Position numbers and translations under genes: made by a program | Source of the DNA: Rhodospirillaceae bacterium | GTDB taxonomy: Bacteria > Pseudomonadota > Alphaproteobacteria > Kiloniellales > DSM-21159 | Direction: 5' to 3' | DNA: 43,011 bases | NCBI GenBank assembly: GCA_029265995.1 | Contig: JAJUFM010000010.1 | Coordinates: forward strand, 1 to 43,011 | The notes under the pieces: model-generated | Database searches by the model: none | The model's input: the letters and a program-made list of their open reading frames with translations, nothing else | Told to the model about the DNA's origin: nothing | Shown: piece after piece, positions 9,663 to 17,470 of the stretch | Position numbering within the stretch: position 1 is the stretch's first letter | Layout: each line of letters starts with the position of its first letter

Positions 9663-10673
9663 ATGATCGCCCTCTCCAAGTTTCCAACCTTCCGGCCGCT
9701 GCGTCCCTGGTGGGGCGGAGATCTGCAGACCATCCGCAACGTCGTGATGCGGCGCCGCACCGATCTTTCGCCTTGGCCCGGCCACCGTCTGCAAGTCGAG
9801 CTGGCGGATGGGGATAGGCTCTTCGCGATGCTGCATGAGCCGTCGGTGGCGGCGAAGGGCCCGACGCTCCTGTTGCTGCACGGCCTCACTGGTTGCGAAG
9901 ACTCCCTCTATATGCGCGCCAGCACGGCCTTCTTCTTGCGGCGCGGTTGGCGGGTGATCCGGCTCAACCTCCGTGGGGCCGGCCCGTCTGCTCCCCACTG
10001 CCAGGGCAGCTACCACGCGGGGCGAAGCGAGGACTTGCGCGCTTTTCTAAGCTGGCTTGCCCGCGAGAATTCTGCGGCGACGCGCGATGGCGTCCTGCTC
10101 ATGGGCTTCTCACTGGGCGCTAACCTGGTTCTGAAGTTTCTCGCGGAGGGGGATTTCCCGCTGCCAGTCCCTGCTGCGGTATCCGTCTCGGCGCCGATCG
10201 ATCTGCAGGGCGCCTGGCAGACGATTCAGCGGCCGCGCAACGCCTTCTATCACCGCTATCTGCTCTCGAGCTTGCACCGGGAATTCCGTCAGTGGCCGGT
10301 AAAGTTGAGCGCCGACCTCAAGCGGAAAGTGCTGGAGGCGAGGAGCATCTATCGCTTTGACGAGATCTGGACGGCGCCACGTAACGGTTTCAGCAGTGCC
10401 GACGACTACTACAATCGCTGTTCGACGGCAGGGCGGCTGGAAGACATCCAGGTGCCGGCCTTGCTCATCCACGCGATGGACGATCCCTGGATTCCGCCGG
10501 CGCCCTATCTCGCGGCACGGCGGCGTCTCAAGTCGCCTCTGCGCATCCTGCTGCCGCCCTCGGGAGGCCACGTAGGCTTCCACGCCGCCGACGATCCCCA
10601 GCCCTGGCACGACCGCTGCGCAGAGGTGTTCTTTCGCGAGGTCGTGCCCGTCGCCGTCAGTCGAGACGCGTAG
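9663..10673 (+). CDS. YheT family alpha/beta hydrolase
   Basis: A protein of 336 residues if started at ATG 9663 (MIALSKFPTF); the frame stays open to 9549 and ATG 9615 is another option. Near residues 14-20 it carries RPWWGGDLQTI, typical of YheT/EMB8-type hydrolases. The fold markers are LLLHGLTGCEDS (oxyanion region), nucleophile serine in GFSLGAN, aspartate in HAMDDPWIP and histidine in SGGHVGFH, giving a complete Ser-Asp-His triad. Family members act on esters or thioesters of unknown nature and are related to eukaryotic ABHD1/3 lipases. Its 3' end overlaps the convergent enolase-superfamily gene by 17 bases, so the two transcripts are antisense to each other at their tails. Confidence 0.9.
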   Translation: MIALSKFPTFRPLRPWWGGDLQTIRNVVMRRRTDLSPWPGHRLQVELADGDRLFAMLHEPSVAAKGPTLLLLHGLTGCEDSLYMRASTAFFLRRGWRVIRLNLRGAGPSAPHCQGSYHAGRSEDLRAFLSWLARENSAATRDGVLLMGFSLGANLVLKFLAEGDFPLPVPAAVSVSAPIDLQGAWQTIQRPRNAFYHRYLLSSLHREFRQWPVKLSADLKRKVLEARSIYRFDEIWTAPRNGFSSADDYYNRCSTAGRLEDIQVPALLIHAMDDPWIPPAPYLAARRRLKSPLRILLPPSGGHVGFHAADDPQPWHDRCAEVFFREVVPVAVSRDA

Positions 10674-11766
10674 CCTCGAGCATGTCCTCGTCGAGCTCGA
10701 TCCCGAAGCCCGGCGCTTCGCCCAAAGCGATCCAGCCATCCTCTCCGGCGATGAGGGGTTCGACCATCAGGAAGTCGCGGCGTTCGGGGGTCCAGACCGG
10801 TGGATCGAAGGGGAACTCGAGGTAGGTCGAGCCACCGCAGCCGGCCGCCAGGTGGGCGTTGGCCAGGAGGCCGATGCCGTTGCCCCAGGTGTGAGGCGTG
10901 AATTCCAGGCCGCGGTCGGTCGCCTGCTGCGCGATGCGGCGCAAGCCTGTGATGCCGCCGGTCACGGCAGCGTCTGGCTGCAGCACGTCAAGGCAACCGC
11001 GGTCGATAAGTTCTCGCAGCTCATGCAGCTCACGCGTCATCTCCGCCCCCGCGATGCGGATCGGGGTGCTCTCGCGCAGGAGCCGCATTCCTTCGTAATC
11101 GCCCCGGTGCAGGGGCTCTTCCATCCAGTAGACCTCCAGAGCCTCTAGCTCCTTGGCGACCGCCAGGGCCTGCTTGAGCGTCCAGGGCGGCTTGGTATCC
11201 CAGGGCATACGCCAACCCTGATTGCAGTCCACCATCAGTTCGAGGGAGTCGCCTACGGCCTCCCGCACCGCGGCCAGCGCTTCGACATCGTCTTGCCAGT
11301 TCTTGCGGTGGAAGCGAATCTTGAGAGCCGTGTAGCCCTCCTCGACGACGAGTTGCGCCAGGTCCACAAGCTCTTCCGGCTCCCGCAGACTCCCGGAGGA
11401 GGCATAGGCGCGAAGGCCCTCGGCACGCCCGCCCAGCAGGCGCCAGCAGGCTTGGCCGGTGATCTGTCCAAAGAGATCCCAGAGCGCAATATCGAGGGGC
11501 CAGCAGCGGCCGTAGTGAAAAGAGAGATTCTCGATGACCCGGAAGTGGCGATCCAAATCACGCGGATCGCGGCCGATGAAGAGGTCCTCATGCCCTTCGA
11601 AGCCAGGCATGGCATCGCCCGACCCGACACCAATGAGCCCTTCGTCAGTCTCTACCCGGACCAGATGGATGTCGAAGTGATGCCGCAGCCGCGTATCCCA
11701 GGAAGGCTGGAATGGGGGATCCAACTCGAGGCGATGAACACTGCGTTCTATGGCGATTATCTTCAT
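10657..11766 (-). CDS. Mandelate racemase/muconate lactonizing enzyme family protein (enolase superfamily)
   Basis: A protein of 369 residues from ATG 11766 (MKIIAIERSVHRLEL), preferred over the open frame up to 11805 because AGGGG lies about nine bases before it. It has the capping domain, then a TIM barrel with metal ligands in VDCNQGW, YWMEEPLH and GAEMT, the LQPDAAV aspartate and the TPHTWGNG histidine, which give the His-Asp dyad used by mandelate-racemase-type enzymes. The usual KxK motif on barrel strand 2 reads KIR (149-151), so the second lysine is arginine. It most likely dehydrates or epimerises a sugar acid or related carboxylate. The LuxR-type regulator gene lies 93 bases upstream on the same strand and could control it. 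The substrate cannot be assigned. Confidence 0.88.
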   Translation of the reverse strand: MKIIAIERSVHRLELDPPFQPSWDTRLRHHFDIHLVRVETDEGLIGVGSGDAMPGFEGHEDLFIGRDPRDLDRHFRVIENLSFHYGRCWPLDIALWDLFGQITGQACWRLLGGRAEGLRAYASSGSLREPEELVDLAQLVVEEGYTALKIRFHRKNWQDDVEALAAVREAVGDSLELMVDCNQGWRMPWDTKPPWTLKQALAVAKELEALEVYWMEEPLHRGDYEGMRLLRESTPIRIAGAEMTRELHELRELIDRGCLDVLQPDAAVTGGITGLRRIAQQATDRGLEFTPHTWGNGIGLLANAHLAAGCGGSTYLEFPFDPPVWTPERRDFLMVEPLIAGEDGWIALGEAPGFGIELDEDMLEATRLD

Positions 11767-11859
11767 GCTGGCTGCCCCTGTGAGTCCCGCTAGTGCCCTT
11801 TTCAACGGTCAGCCTGTGGCGGCAGTGCGCCCTGGTCAATTGCCTTTCGAGTATCCGCC

Positions 11860-12984
11860 TTATAGCGAGCCTGAGCCGTCGTCGGAGAGGAGCCGCACCA
11901 GCTCGGCCTGGCGGGTCGTGCCCGTCTTCTCGAAGATTCGGTTGAGGTGGGTATGTGCGGTGGATACCGAGATTCCGCGACGACGGGCTGCGGCCTCTCG
12001 CCCGTCACCCTTGCAGATTTCAAGGGCGAAGGCTGCCTCCGCAGGGGTTAGCTCGTATTGCTCTTGCAGTGTGGCGCAACGATGGGCGGCATCTAGGTCG
12101 GGATCGGTCAGGATACCGATGGCAGTGGGGGACAGGAGGTCGAGCCAGGCTGGCGCGCCTTCCGGCCGTTGCTCCTTGAGGGGCAACAGTGCCAGCTTGA
12201 GGGGAGACCTGCGCCCTTCTCTTGCCAGGCTGACGTTCTCGCCTCTCCCCACCGCCAGAGACCGTCTTGATCCTGGACCGAGCAAGCGGTGAAAGTCGCC
12301 GCCTACTGGTCCAAGGGTGTCGATCATCTGGGCGCCTAGCTCGTTTTCAAAGATGATACGGCCCGCCCCATCCAGCAGCACAATGCCTTTCCGCAGGTGC
12401 TCGAGGGCGCGGAATGCCACATGTTCGCGCAGATGCAGGATGCTGGTCTGCTTTCGAAGCTCGAGCGCTCGTGCGATGTGCCGGGCTAGGAGGGTGACGA
12501 GTTCTCTCTGCTCGTGCTCGAAGGGCTCATCCTGTACGGGCGCTGCCCTGTAAAGCCCGAGTACGGCCTGAGCGCTGCCGGGCTCAGCCACGTTTGCCAG
12601 AAGTGCAGCCGAACCCAGCCCCATCGGTCTGAGCAGCTCGTTGAAGACCGCCGACTGCTTCAAGGCCGACAGGGGGAGGAGGTCCTGCATGCTGACCACA
12701 TCTCCCACCGCGACGCCAGACAGATCCGTAAAGAGAGACGTGCGCCCGGCCCAGTCGTTGCTGAATCTCAGGAGGTCGGCGGGATCAGTGCGAGGCGCGA
12801 TGGCCGTGGCTTGGCGGGTGACGGGATCGAAAAAACCCAGCGCCGGCACGTCCGCTCCGGCAAGTCCTGCCAGACGAAGAAGCACCTGAGGCCAGAGCTC
12901 GTCATCGAAGACCGTTTCATAGACCAGAGCGATCAGATCAGCGACCGGGTTGTCGCTCTTCGTGCCACTTTCTGCAGTCCGCAT
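11860..12984 (-). CDS. LuxR-type helix-turn-helix transcriptional regulator
   Basis: A protein of 374 residues. The last 65 residues form a LuxR/GerE-type DNA-binding domain: YELTPAEAAFALEICKG, then the GISVSTAHTHLNRIFEKTG recognition helices and RQAELVRLL. The N-terminal 190 residues look like a GAF-like sensor, and about 195-290 resemble a PAS-like segment (GIVLLDGAGRIIFENE). No receiver domain or acyl-homoserine-lactone domain is recognisable, so the signal is unknown. It has the same direction as the enolase-superfamily gene downstream and is divergent from the exported-protein cluster at 13125, with 140 bases between the start codons. A palindrome in that gap is a possible binding site. 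It could regulate either neighbour. Confidence 0.85.
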   Translation of the reverse strand: MRTAESGTKSDNPVADLIALVYETVFDDELWPQVLLRLAGLAGADVPALGFFDPVTRQATAIAPRTDPADLLRFSNDWAGRTSLFTDLSGVAVGDVVSMQDLLPLSALKQSAVFNELLRPMGLGSAALLANVAEPGSAQAVLGLYRAAPVQDEPFEHEQRELVTLLARHIARALELRKQTSILHLREHVAFRALEHLRKGIVLLDGAGRIIFENELGAQMIDTLGPVGGDFHRLLGPGSRRSLAVGRGENVSLAREGRRSPLKLALLPLKEQRPEGAPAWLDLLSPTAIGILTDPDLDAAHRCATLQEQYELTPAEAAFALEICKGDGREAAARRRGISVSTAHTHLNRIFEKTGTTRQAELVRLLSDDGSGSL

Positions 12985-13046
12985 CCATCGCCTACATCTG
13001 CTGCCGAGGCGGAATTATCGTCATGCGCGAAGTGATTATGCATAAA

Positions 13047-13064
13047 ATCGACCATTCGGTCGAT
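13047..13064. promoter_or_regulatory. Palindrome in divergent gap between regulator and exported-protein cluster
   Basis: ATCGACC-ATTC-GGTCGAT is a perfect 7-base inverted repeat with a 4-base spacer. It lies about 60 bases from both the LuxR-type regulator start (12984) and the metallopeptidase-like gene start (13125). Size and position fit a dimeric regulator's operator. The binding protein is not proven. Confidence 0.45.
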
Positions 13065-13124
13065 GCCTCCTCGCCATAAGGATGTTAACCCGAACTCGGG
13101 GCTGGAGCGTCTGATGAGGGGCAA

Positions 13125-14840
13125 ATGCTGCAAGTGGCACGCCGACTGGCACTGACCGTCATGGTCTCGGTGGTCAACCTTCTGTTCATTAGCATGGCCG
13201 CAGAAGCGCATTTCGGCGACTGCACCCAGGAGGCCTATCTTCTACAATTCGACGGCCGCCTCTCGGGAACGGGATTTACCTGTGAGGAGCGATTGCGTGA
13301 GGCGGTGGTGACCGAAGAGGGGGTGCGCCACATTCGTCTGGTACATGACCTCCACGTAGGCTGGGCGCTTTCTCCCGGAGCATTGGCCGATTATGAGCGC
13401 GGCCTTCGCGGTGCGGTGGAAGCTCTTCGGCGCATCGGCCCTTTTCGGATGGACGACGTCACGATTCTGCTGATCGATGGCTTGCCGCCGCGCGAGGAAG
13501 GTGATGGCGAGAGCTTCAGCAACATTGCCGGCAGCACCGGCGCCAGCGATAGCGAATGCCGCATCGCGATCCACCTTCTGGCGAGCAGCAGAGCCATCGC
13601 TGACGCGGCCTATGTCGTCGCTCACGAGATCTTCCATTGTGTTCAGTTCGCGAGCCTCTCGTCGGCCCAGATGAGCAGCAGCGGTGAGGGGACAGGCGCG
13701 GGCGGTGATTGGTGGATCGAAGGATCCGCAGACTGGTTTGCCGGCCTGTCGGTGTCAGATCGCGAAGTACTATCCCGACGAGTGGCCGCTTTCGATCGCG
13801 TTTCTGCCACTACGCCTCTTTACGAAATGGCCTATGCGGCTTCGGTTTTCTTTTTCTGGCTTGGCGATGACCAGGCGCCGACCGCCATCTTGCCCTTTCT
13901 TCATCAAATGGCGAGCGGCTCCTCAGCCGCGGCACAGCAGCGGGCAATGCGGGCTGCGCTGGACGCTGATGCCTGGCTGACGTTCGCTCAGGCCTATCTG
14001 GACCAAAGCATACCCTATCCCGACGGCTCGACGCTGCCGAGCAGGCCCTCAGAGGGTGAGACCTGGCGCTGGACGGAAACCCGCGTAGAGACCCTCTCCC
14101 TCGACCCTTTCGTGCTCCGCCGGGGATGGGTCGAGTTCGACTGTGGGCGCTGGCGGTCTTCTGGTGATCCCGAACGCGCCCATGCGGTGCGCGCGGCGCC
14201 TGGTGACTGGGGCCCGCTGCCCGAGCGGCTCGACACACAAGCGGGTGATGAGAGCCGCCTCCGTTTTGTGGGCTTTGTAGCACGGCCCGCCGTTCTCACG
14301 CTCAGGCTTCGGGGTGATCTGGAAGCCGGTTGCGGCACCTGCGGCGGCCTGGAGACCACGGACGCCTGTATCGTGGGGGCCTGGACCCAAAGTGGTGGCG
14401 GTCCGATCGCGTGGATGCAGCGGGAATTGGAGGGGCTGGAAATTCCTCATGGAGAGCGCCGCAACGTCATCGAGGTCTACAGATCGGATGGCTCCTTCTG
14501 GACCGGCGAGCTGACCGCCGACCTCACTTTTGAGGCGCTCGATGACTCCAGGGGTGGAGGGGAAGTCCATGCCAGAAGGGGCGGTCGCTGGTCGGCGGGC
14601 GACGGACGGCTGAATCTGTGTCACGATCACGTCGCGGTGGCAGGGGAAATAACCATGACCTATCCAGACGGGCAGAAGATCAGCGGTTCCATTCCCACTC
14701 CCTCCGCGCCGGAAGTGGTCTCGATGGAATACAGCTGCACAGAAAGCAGTCTCGAAACACGACTGAGCATTCCCGGTGTCGCCGCACCGATGGACACGCA
14801 GTATCGTCGGAGCGGCGATGCTTCGGGATCAGCGCCATGA
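13125..14840 (+). CDS. Exported putative zinc metallopeptidase (HExxH, gluzincin-like)
   Basis: A protein of 571 residues. The ATG at 13125 has GAGG upstream. A signal peptide ends around AAEA-HFGD (residues 27-30). VAHEIFHCVQ places a zinc-binding motif at H167, E168 and H171; WWIEGSADWFAG supplies a likely third ligand, E199, as in gluzincins with WxEGxA motifs. After the peptidase-like region (to about 300) come two beta-rich stretches: about 310-430, ending in the CGTCGG cysteines, and about 430-560, beginning ACIVGAW and reading like a lipocalin-like GxW barrel. Several cysteines suggest disulfides in the periplasm or outside the cell. I do not recognise a named family. The TGA overlaps the ATG of the next gene, so the two are translationally coupled. 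The peptidase role is inferred from the motif. Confidence 0.72.
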   Translation: MLQVARRLALTVMVSVVNLLFISMAAEAHFGDCTQEAYLLQFDGRLSGTGFTCEERLREAVVTEEGVRHIRLVHDLHVGWALSPGALADYERGLRGAVEALRRIGPFRMDDVTILLIDGLPPREEGDGESFSNIAGSTGASDSECRIAIHLLASSRAIADAAYVVAHEIFHCVQFASLSSAQMSSSGEGTGAGGDWWIEGSADWFAGLSVSDREVLSRRVAAFDRVSATTPLYEMAYAASVFFFWLGDDQAPTAILPFLHQMASGSSAAAQQRAMRAALDADAWLTFAQAYLDQSIPYPDGSTLPSRPSEGETWRWTETRVETLSLDPFVLRRGWVEFDCGRWRSSGDPERAHAVRAAPGDWGPLPERLDTQAGDESRLRFVGFVARPAVLTLRLRGDLEAGCGTCGGLETTDACIVGAWTQSGGGPIAWMQRELEGLEIPHGERRNVIEVYRSDGSFWTGELTADLTFEALDDSRGGGEVHARRGGRWSAGDGRLNLCHDHVAVAGEITMTYPDGQKISGSIPTPSAPEVVSMEYSCTESSLETRLSIPGVAAPMDTQYRRSGDASGSAP

Positions 14841-15352
14841 GGAGGTCTCTTAACGAAAAGCGCTTTCGCTTGCTTGCCACTTTAGGCGCGGTGCTGGTGA
14901 GTCAGCTTGTCGGTGCGCCTGCGCAGGCGCTGACGTGCCCCTACCCAGCGCGCAGCGTGGAGCGGATGCTGGCGGTCGACGAATATCGGTCCGCTGACCG
15001 CTTCGTCGCCTATGGCGTGATGATACCTTCTGAGCCGGTTCCGGAGTTCGATCCCGATATCCAGACTCGCCCCGCCTTTGAGGCGCGCTTTGAAGGGCTC
15101 CTGGCGCGGCCCAGTGGTTTCGATACCCATGCAGCCTTTCCGGTGAGTGTCACTTCATCCTGCATTTACCACGACGCCTGCGGCAGCGTGCCAAGTGGCC
15201 CTGAGCCCGCGATGATGGTGATCCGGACACAGGACAGCCAGTTCGTCTTCCATGCTTCGGTCTGCAACGACAACCTTTTGCCGAACCCGACAGATGAAGA
15301 GCTCACGCGGGCAATCGCGTGCCTGGATGGCATGAGCTGCGCCCCTCCATGA
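14837..15352 (+). CDS. Small exported cysteine-rich protein, possibly TIMP/NTR-like
   Basis: A protein of 171 residues with an ATGA overlap to the preceding gene; the start is fixed by this overlap and the signal peptide that follows (cleavage near APAQA-LTC, residue 32). The mature part has six cysteines (TCPYP, SSCIYHDACG, SVCNDN, IACLDGMSC), enough for three disulfides. The order 'CP near the N-terminus, FVAYG strand, a V-S-C...CG turn, late C' recalls the NTR/TIMP-like fold found in small secreted bacterial proteins, though the usual CxC opening is missing. If so, it could bind or inhibit the peptidase encoded just upstream. This is a weak pattern match without a database search; otherwise it is a hypothetical exported protein. 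Confidence 0.68.
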   Translation: MRRSLNEKRFRLLATLGAVLVSQLVGAPAQALTCPYPARSVERMLAVDEYRSADRFVAYGVMIPSEPVPEFDPDIQTRPAFEARFEGLLARPSGFDTHAAFPVSVTSSCIYHDACGSVPSGPEPAMMVIRTQDSQFVFHASVCNDNLLPNPTDEELTRAIACLDGMSCAPP

Positions 15353-15399
15353 GCGTGACGCCGAACCAGGACCGGCGACCTCCGGTGAAGGAGGCGAAA

Positions 15400-15789
15400 A
15401 TGCGCCTGCTGTCCCTCGTTCCGGCTGCCTTCGTTCTTTTCACCGGCTTGGGCCCGCAGCAGACGGCGACTGCCGCCGATATCCGCTTGCTCCAGCCGTC
15501 CTTGGACAGTGTGCCCAGCAGCCTGCTGGGTGCCGATACCGCCGAACTGGCCCATCAGATCGCGCAGGCGCTACGCAAGGAGACTGGCTTCTCCAATCTC
15601 AGAAACTTCTCGGTTTATTGGGAGCGGCCAAGTTTTCAGTGCCTGGTGCATAGCTACGAGTTGGCTCCGGACGTGGAGAGCGGTGTGTGTCTGGTCGAGG
15701 CCGGCGCGTTTCAAGTGCAGGCGACCGCATTGCTCATCAAACGGCGCGGTAGCGTCGAAGTTTCCATTCTCGATCTTCTGGTCGAGTAG
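15400..15789 (+). CDS. Small exported protein of unknown function
   Basis: A protein of 129 residues starting at ATG 15400, chosen because a strong GAAGGAGG lies six bases upstream and a clean signal peptide follows (MRLLSLVPAAFVLFTGL, cleavage near ATAA-DIR). An ATG at 15349 overlapping the previous stop is the alternative and would put 17 extra residues before the signal. The mature part has two cysteines (SFQCLVHSY and SGVCLVEAG) about 17 residues apart, probably one disulfide, and alternating helix and strand. I recognise no family. It sits between the six-cysteine protein and the OmpA-type protein on the same strand, so all four gene products are probably exported together. Confidence 0.65.
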   Translation: MRLLSLVPAAFVLFTGLGPQQTATAADIRLLQPSLDSVPSSLLGADTAELAHQIAQALRKETGFSNLRNFSVYWERPSFQCLVHSYELAPDVESGVCLVEAGAFQVQATALLIKRRGSVEVSILDLLVE

Positions 15790-15835
15790 AGGGGGTGCCA
15801 TAGGGTCGAAGCTTCCGGGTAAGAAGGGGAAGGTC

Positions 15836-16798
15836 ATGAGGCCGGTTCGTTGCTTGCTTCTTTCTATCGCGCTGGTCGGTTGCTGTTATTCCGCCGCGGT
15901 TGCTCAAGACCTGTCTGGGGCGGGCGACCATCCGCTTGTCGGTCGCTACGCGGGCTCTCAAATCAGCTTCCACGAAGTGCGCGCCTATGACGAGGTCGCC
16001 CTGCCGAACCAGATTGTGCCGGCCGGCGAAGATCGGAACCCTGACGCCTGGACACTGCAGCTTGCGGGCACCGTTACCTCGATCCGCTACGATGGTCCCG
16101 AAGGCCGCTCCGGGCTGGAAGTGATGCGCAACTATCAGGAGGCGCTGGAGGGGGGCGGCTTCGAGACACTTCTTTTCTGTGTTCGCGAGGAGTGCACGGA
16201 ACGCGGCGGCATCTCCTCATTCTGGGACAGCGCGCGGGGCATCATCGGAATGCCCACCACATGGGACCGTTCGATCTACTTGCTGGCGCAAAAGAACGGT
16301 GTTTTTGCCAGCTTGCTTTCGGTCGAAACCGGCTCGGGCGCTGCAGTCGTTCCGCATGTTGCCTTGACGCTGGTTGAGACGGACGAGATGGAAAAGGACC
16401 AGATCACCCTCGTAGAGGTTTCGGCCATGGAGCAGGCCTTCGCGGCGGACGGGCGCATTGCCATCTACGGTATCTACTTCGACTTTGATTCCGACGACCT
16501 GCAGCCAGAGTCTGATGCCCAGCTTGCGGAACTGGCGCGCTTACTTGAAGAAAATCCTGACCTGAGGGTCGTGATCGTCGGCCACACGGATTCCTTTGGT
16601 AGCTTCGACTATAATCTCAGCCTTTCCCAGAGGCGGGCGCAGGCGGTGGCCGATGCTCTTGTGTCTGACTACGGCATCGCGGCAGATCGCCTCACCCCGG
16701 CGGGCGCTGGCATGGTTGCGCCGGCATCGACGAACCGGACCGAGGAGGGGAGGGCGCTGAATCGGCGGGTGGAGATAGTGGAATTCTTTAGCGAGTAG
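15836..16798 (+). CDS. OmpA family protein with DUF4892-like N-terminal domain
   Basis: A protein of 320 residues from ATG 15836, after an AAGGGGAAGG ribosome site. A signal peptide ends near AVAQ-DLS (residue 24). Residues 30-200 begin GDHPLVGRYAGSQI and continue with a strand pattern that I associate with DUF4892. The C-terminal 115 residues are an OmpA/MotB peptidoglycan-binding domain: YFDFDSDDLQPES, VVIVGHTDSFGSFDYN, LSLSQRRAQAV and NRRVEIVEF, with the arginine and aspartate that clamp diaminopimelate. The protein is expected in the periplasm or attached to the outer membrane, bound to peptidoglycan. It closes the exported-protein cluster and is followed by a two-way terminator-like hairpin. 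The OmpA call is firm; the N-terminal domain name is from memory. Confidence 0.86.
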   Translation: MRPVRCLLLSIALVGCCYSAAVAQDLSGAGDHPLVGRYAGSQISFHEVRAYDEVALPNQIVPAGEDRNPDAWTLQLAGTVTSIRYDGPEGRSGLEVMRNYQEALEGGGFETLLFCVREECTERGGISSFWDSARGIIGMPTTWDRSIYLLAQKNGVFASLLSVETGSGAAVVPHVALTLVETDEMEKDQITLVEVSAMEQAFAADGRIAIYGIYFDFDSDDLQPESDAQLAELARLLEENPDLRVVIVGHTDSFGSFDYNLSLSQRRAQAVADALVSDYGIAADRLTPAGAGMVAPASTNRTEEGRALNRRVEIVEFFSE

Positions 16799-16830
16799 CC
16801 GGGTTTCAAGGCAAAGCCTTTCCACCCGGC
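16798..16830. terminator. Bidirectional terminator-like hairpin between convergent genes
   Basis: GCCGGGT pairs with ACCCGGC across a loop that itself holds AAGGC-AAA-GCCTT, giving a nested hairpin in the 54 bases between the OmpA-type gene (plus) and the PPOX gene (minus). The symmetry serves both directions. There is no long T-run, so termination strength is uncertain. Confidence 0.5.
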
Positions 16831-16852
16831 ACACGGCAGCTCTTGGGCAGGG

Positions 16853-17470
16853 TCAGTAAAGAGTTTCGCGGTAGGCCTTCTCCAACCTCTCTTCCTGCTC
16901 TCGCTGTTCCAATCCTTTAATCTGGTCGGCCAGGATCTTGCCCAGAGAGGGTAGGGATTTGCGATCCACCTGGGCATCTGGAGACCAGAGCCTGGAGCGG
17001 ATGAGGGCCTTGCCGCAATGGAGGTAGGCCGCCTCCACCTCCACCAGCAGGGCGCTGAGAGGAGGCTTTTCCTGCACGATCATAGCGGCCAAAGTTTCGG
17101 GATCGGTGACGATCCGCCCGCGGCCATTGACGCGCAGGGTCTCGTTCATGCCCGGAATCATGAACAGCAGCCCGACCCCAGGGTTCTCCAGCAGGTTGGA
17201 CAGGCTGTCCAGACGGCGGTTACCCGGTCGGTCAGGGATGAGAAGGTGCTTGTCGTCCAGCACCTTCACGAAGCCCGGCGGGTCGCCGCGGGGGCTTACG
17301 TCCTGTTCGCCCCTGGCGTTGGACGTCCCGACCACCACGAAAGGAGAGGCCGCGATCAGGGTGCGACAGTGCCCGTCCAGGTGATCGAGCTGCTTGCGCT
17401 GCGCGTTGTCGCTGGGATTGCCGTAGTGATCGCGCAGCGCGTCGAGGTGGTCGATGCCGTTCTCGCTCAT
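16853..17470 (-). CDS. PPOX-type FMN-binding flavoprotein (MSMEG_1061-like)
   Basis: A protein of 205 residues with the pyridoxamine 5'-phosphate oxidase-like split barrel. Recognisable parts are [20 protein letters not shown] (strand pair at the FMN phosphate site), [39 protein letters not shown] and the C-terminal [14 protein letters not shown]. This pattern is shared with MSMEG_1061-type proteins, which bind FMN or F420 and probably reduce small molecules; the substrate is unknown. The ATG overlaps the stop of the glutaryl-CoA dehydrogenase gene, so the two are translated together. This pairing gives no clear pathway link. Confidence 0.88.
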   Translation of the reverse strand: MSENGIDHLDALRDHYGNPSDNAQRKQLDHLDGHCRTLIAASPFVVVGTSNARGEQDVSPRGDPPGFVKVLDDKHLLIPDRPGNRRLDSLSNLLENPGVGLLFMIPGMNETLRVNGRGRIVTDPETLAAMIVQEKPPLSALLVEVEAAYLHCGKALIRSRLWSPDAQVDRKSLPSLGKILADQIKGLEQREQEERLEKAYRETLY

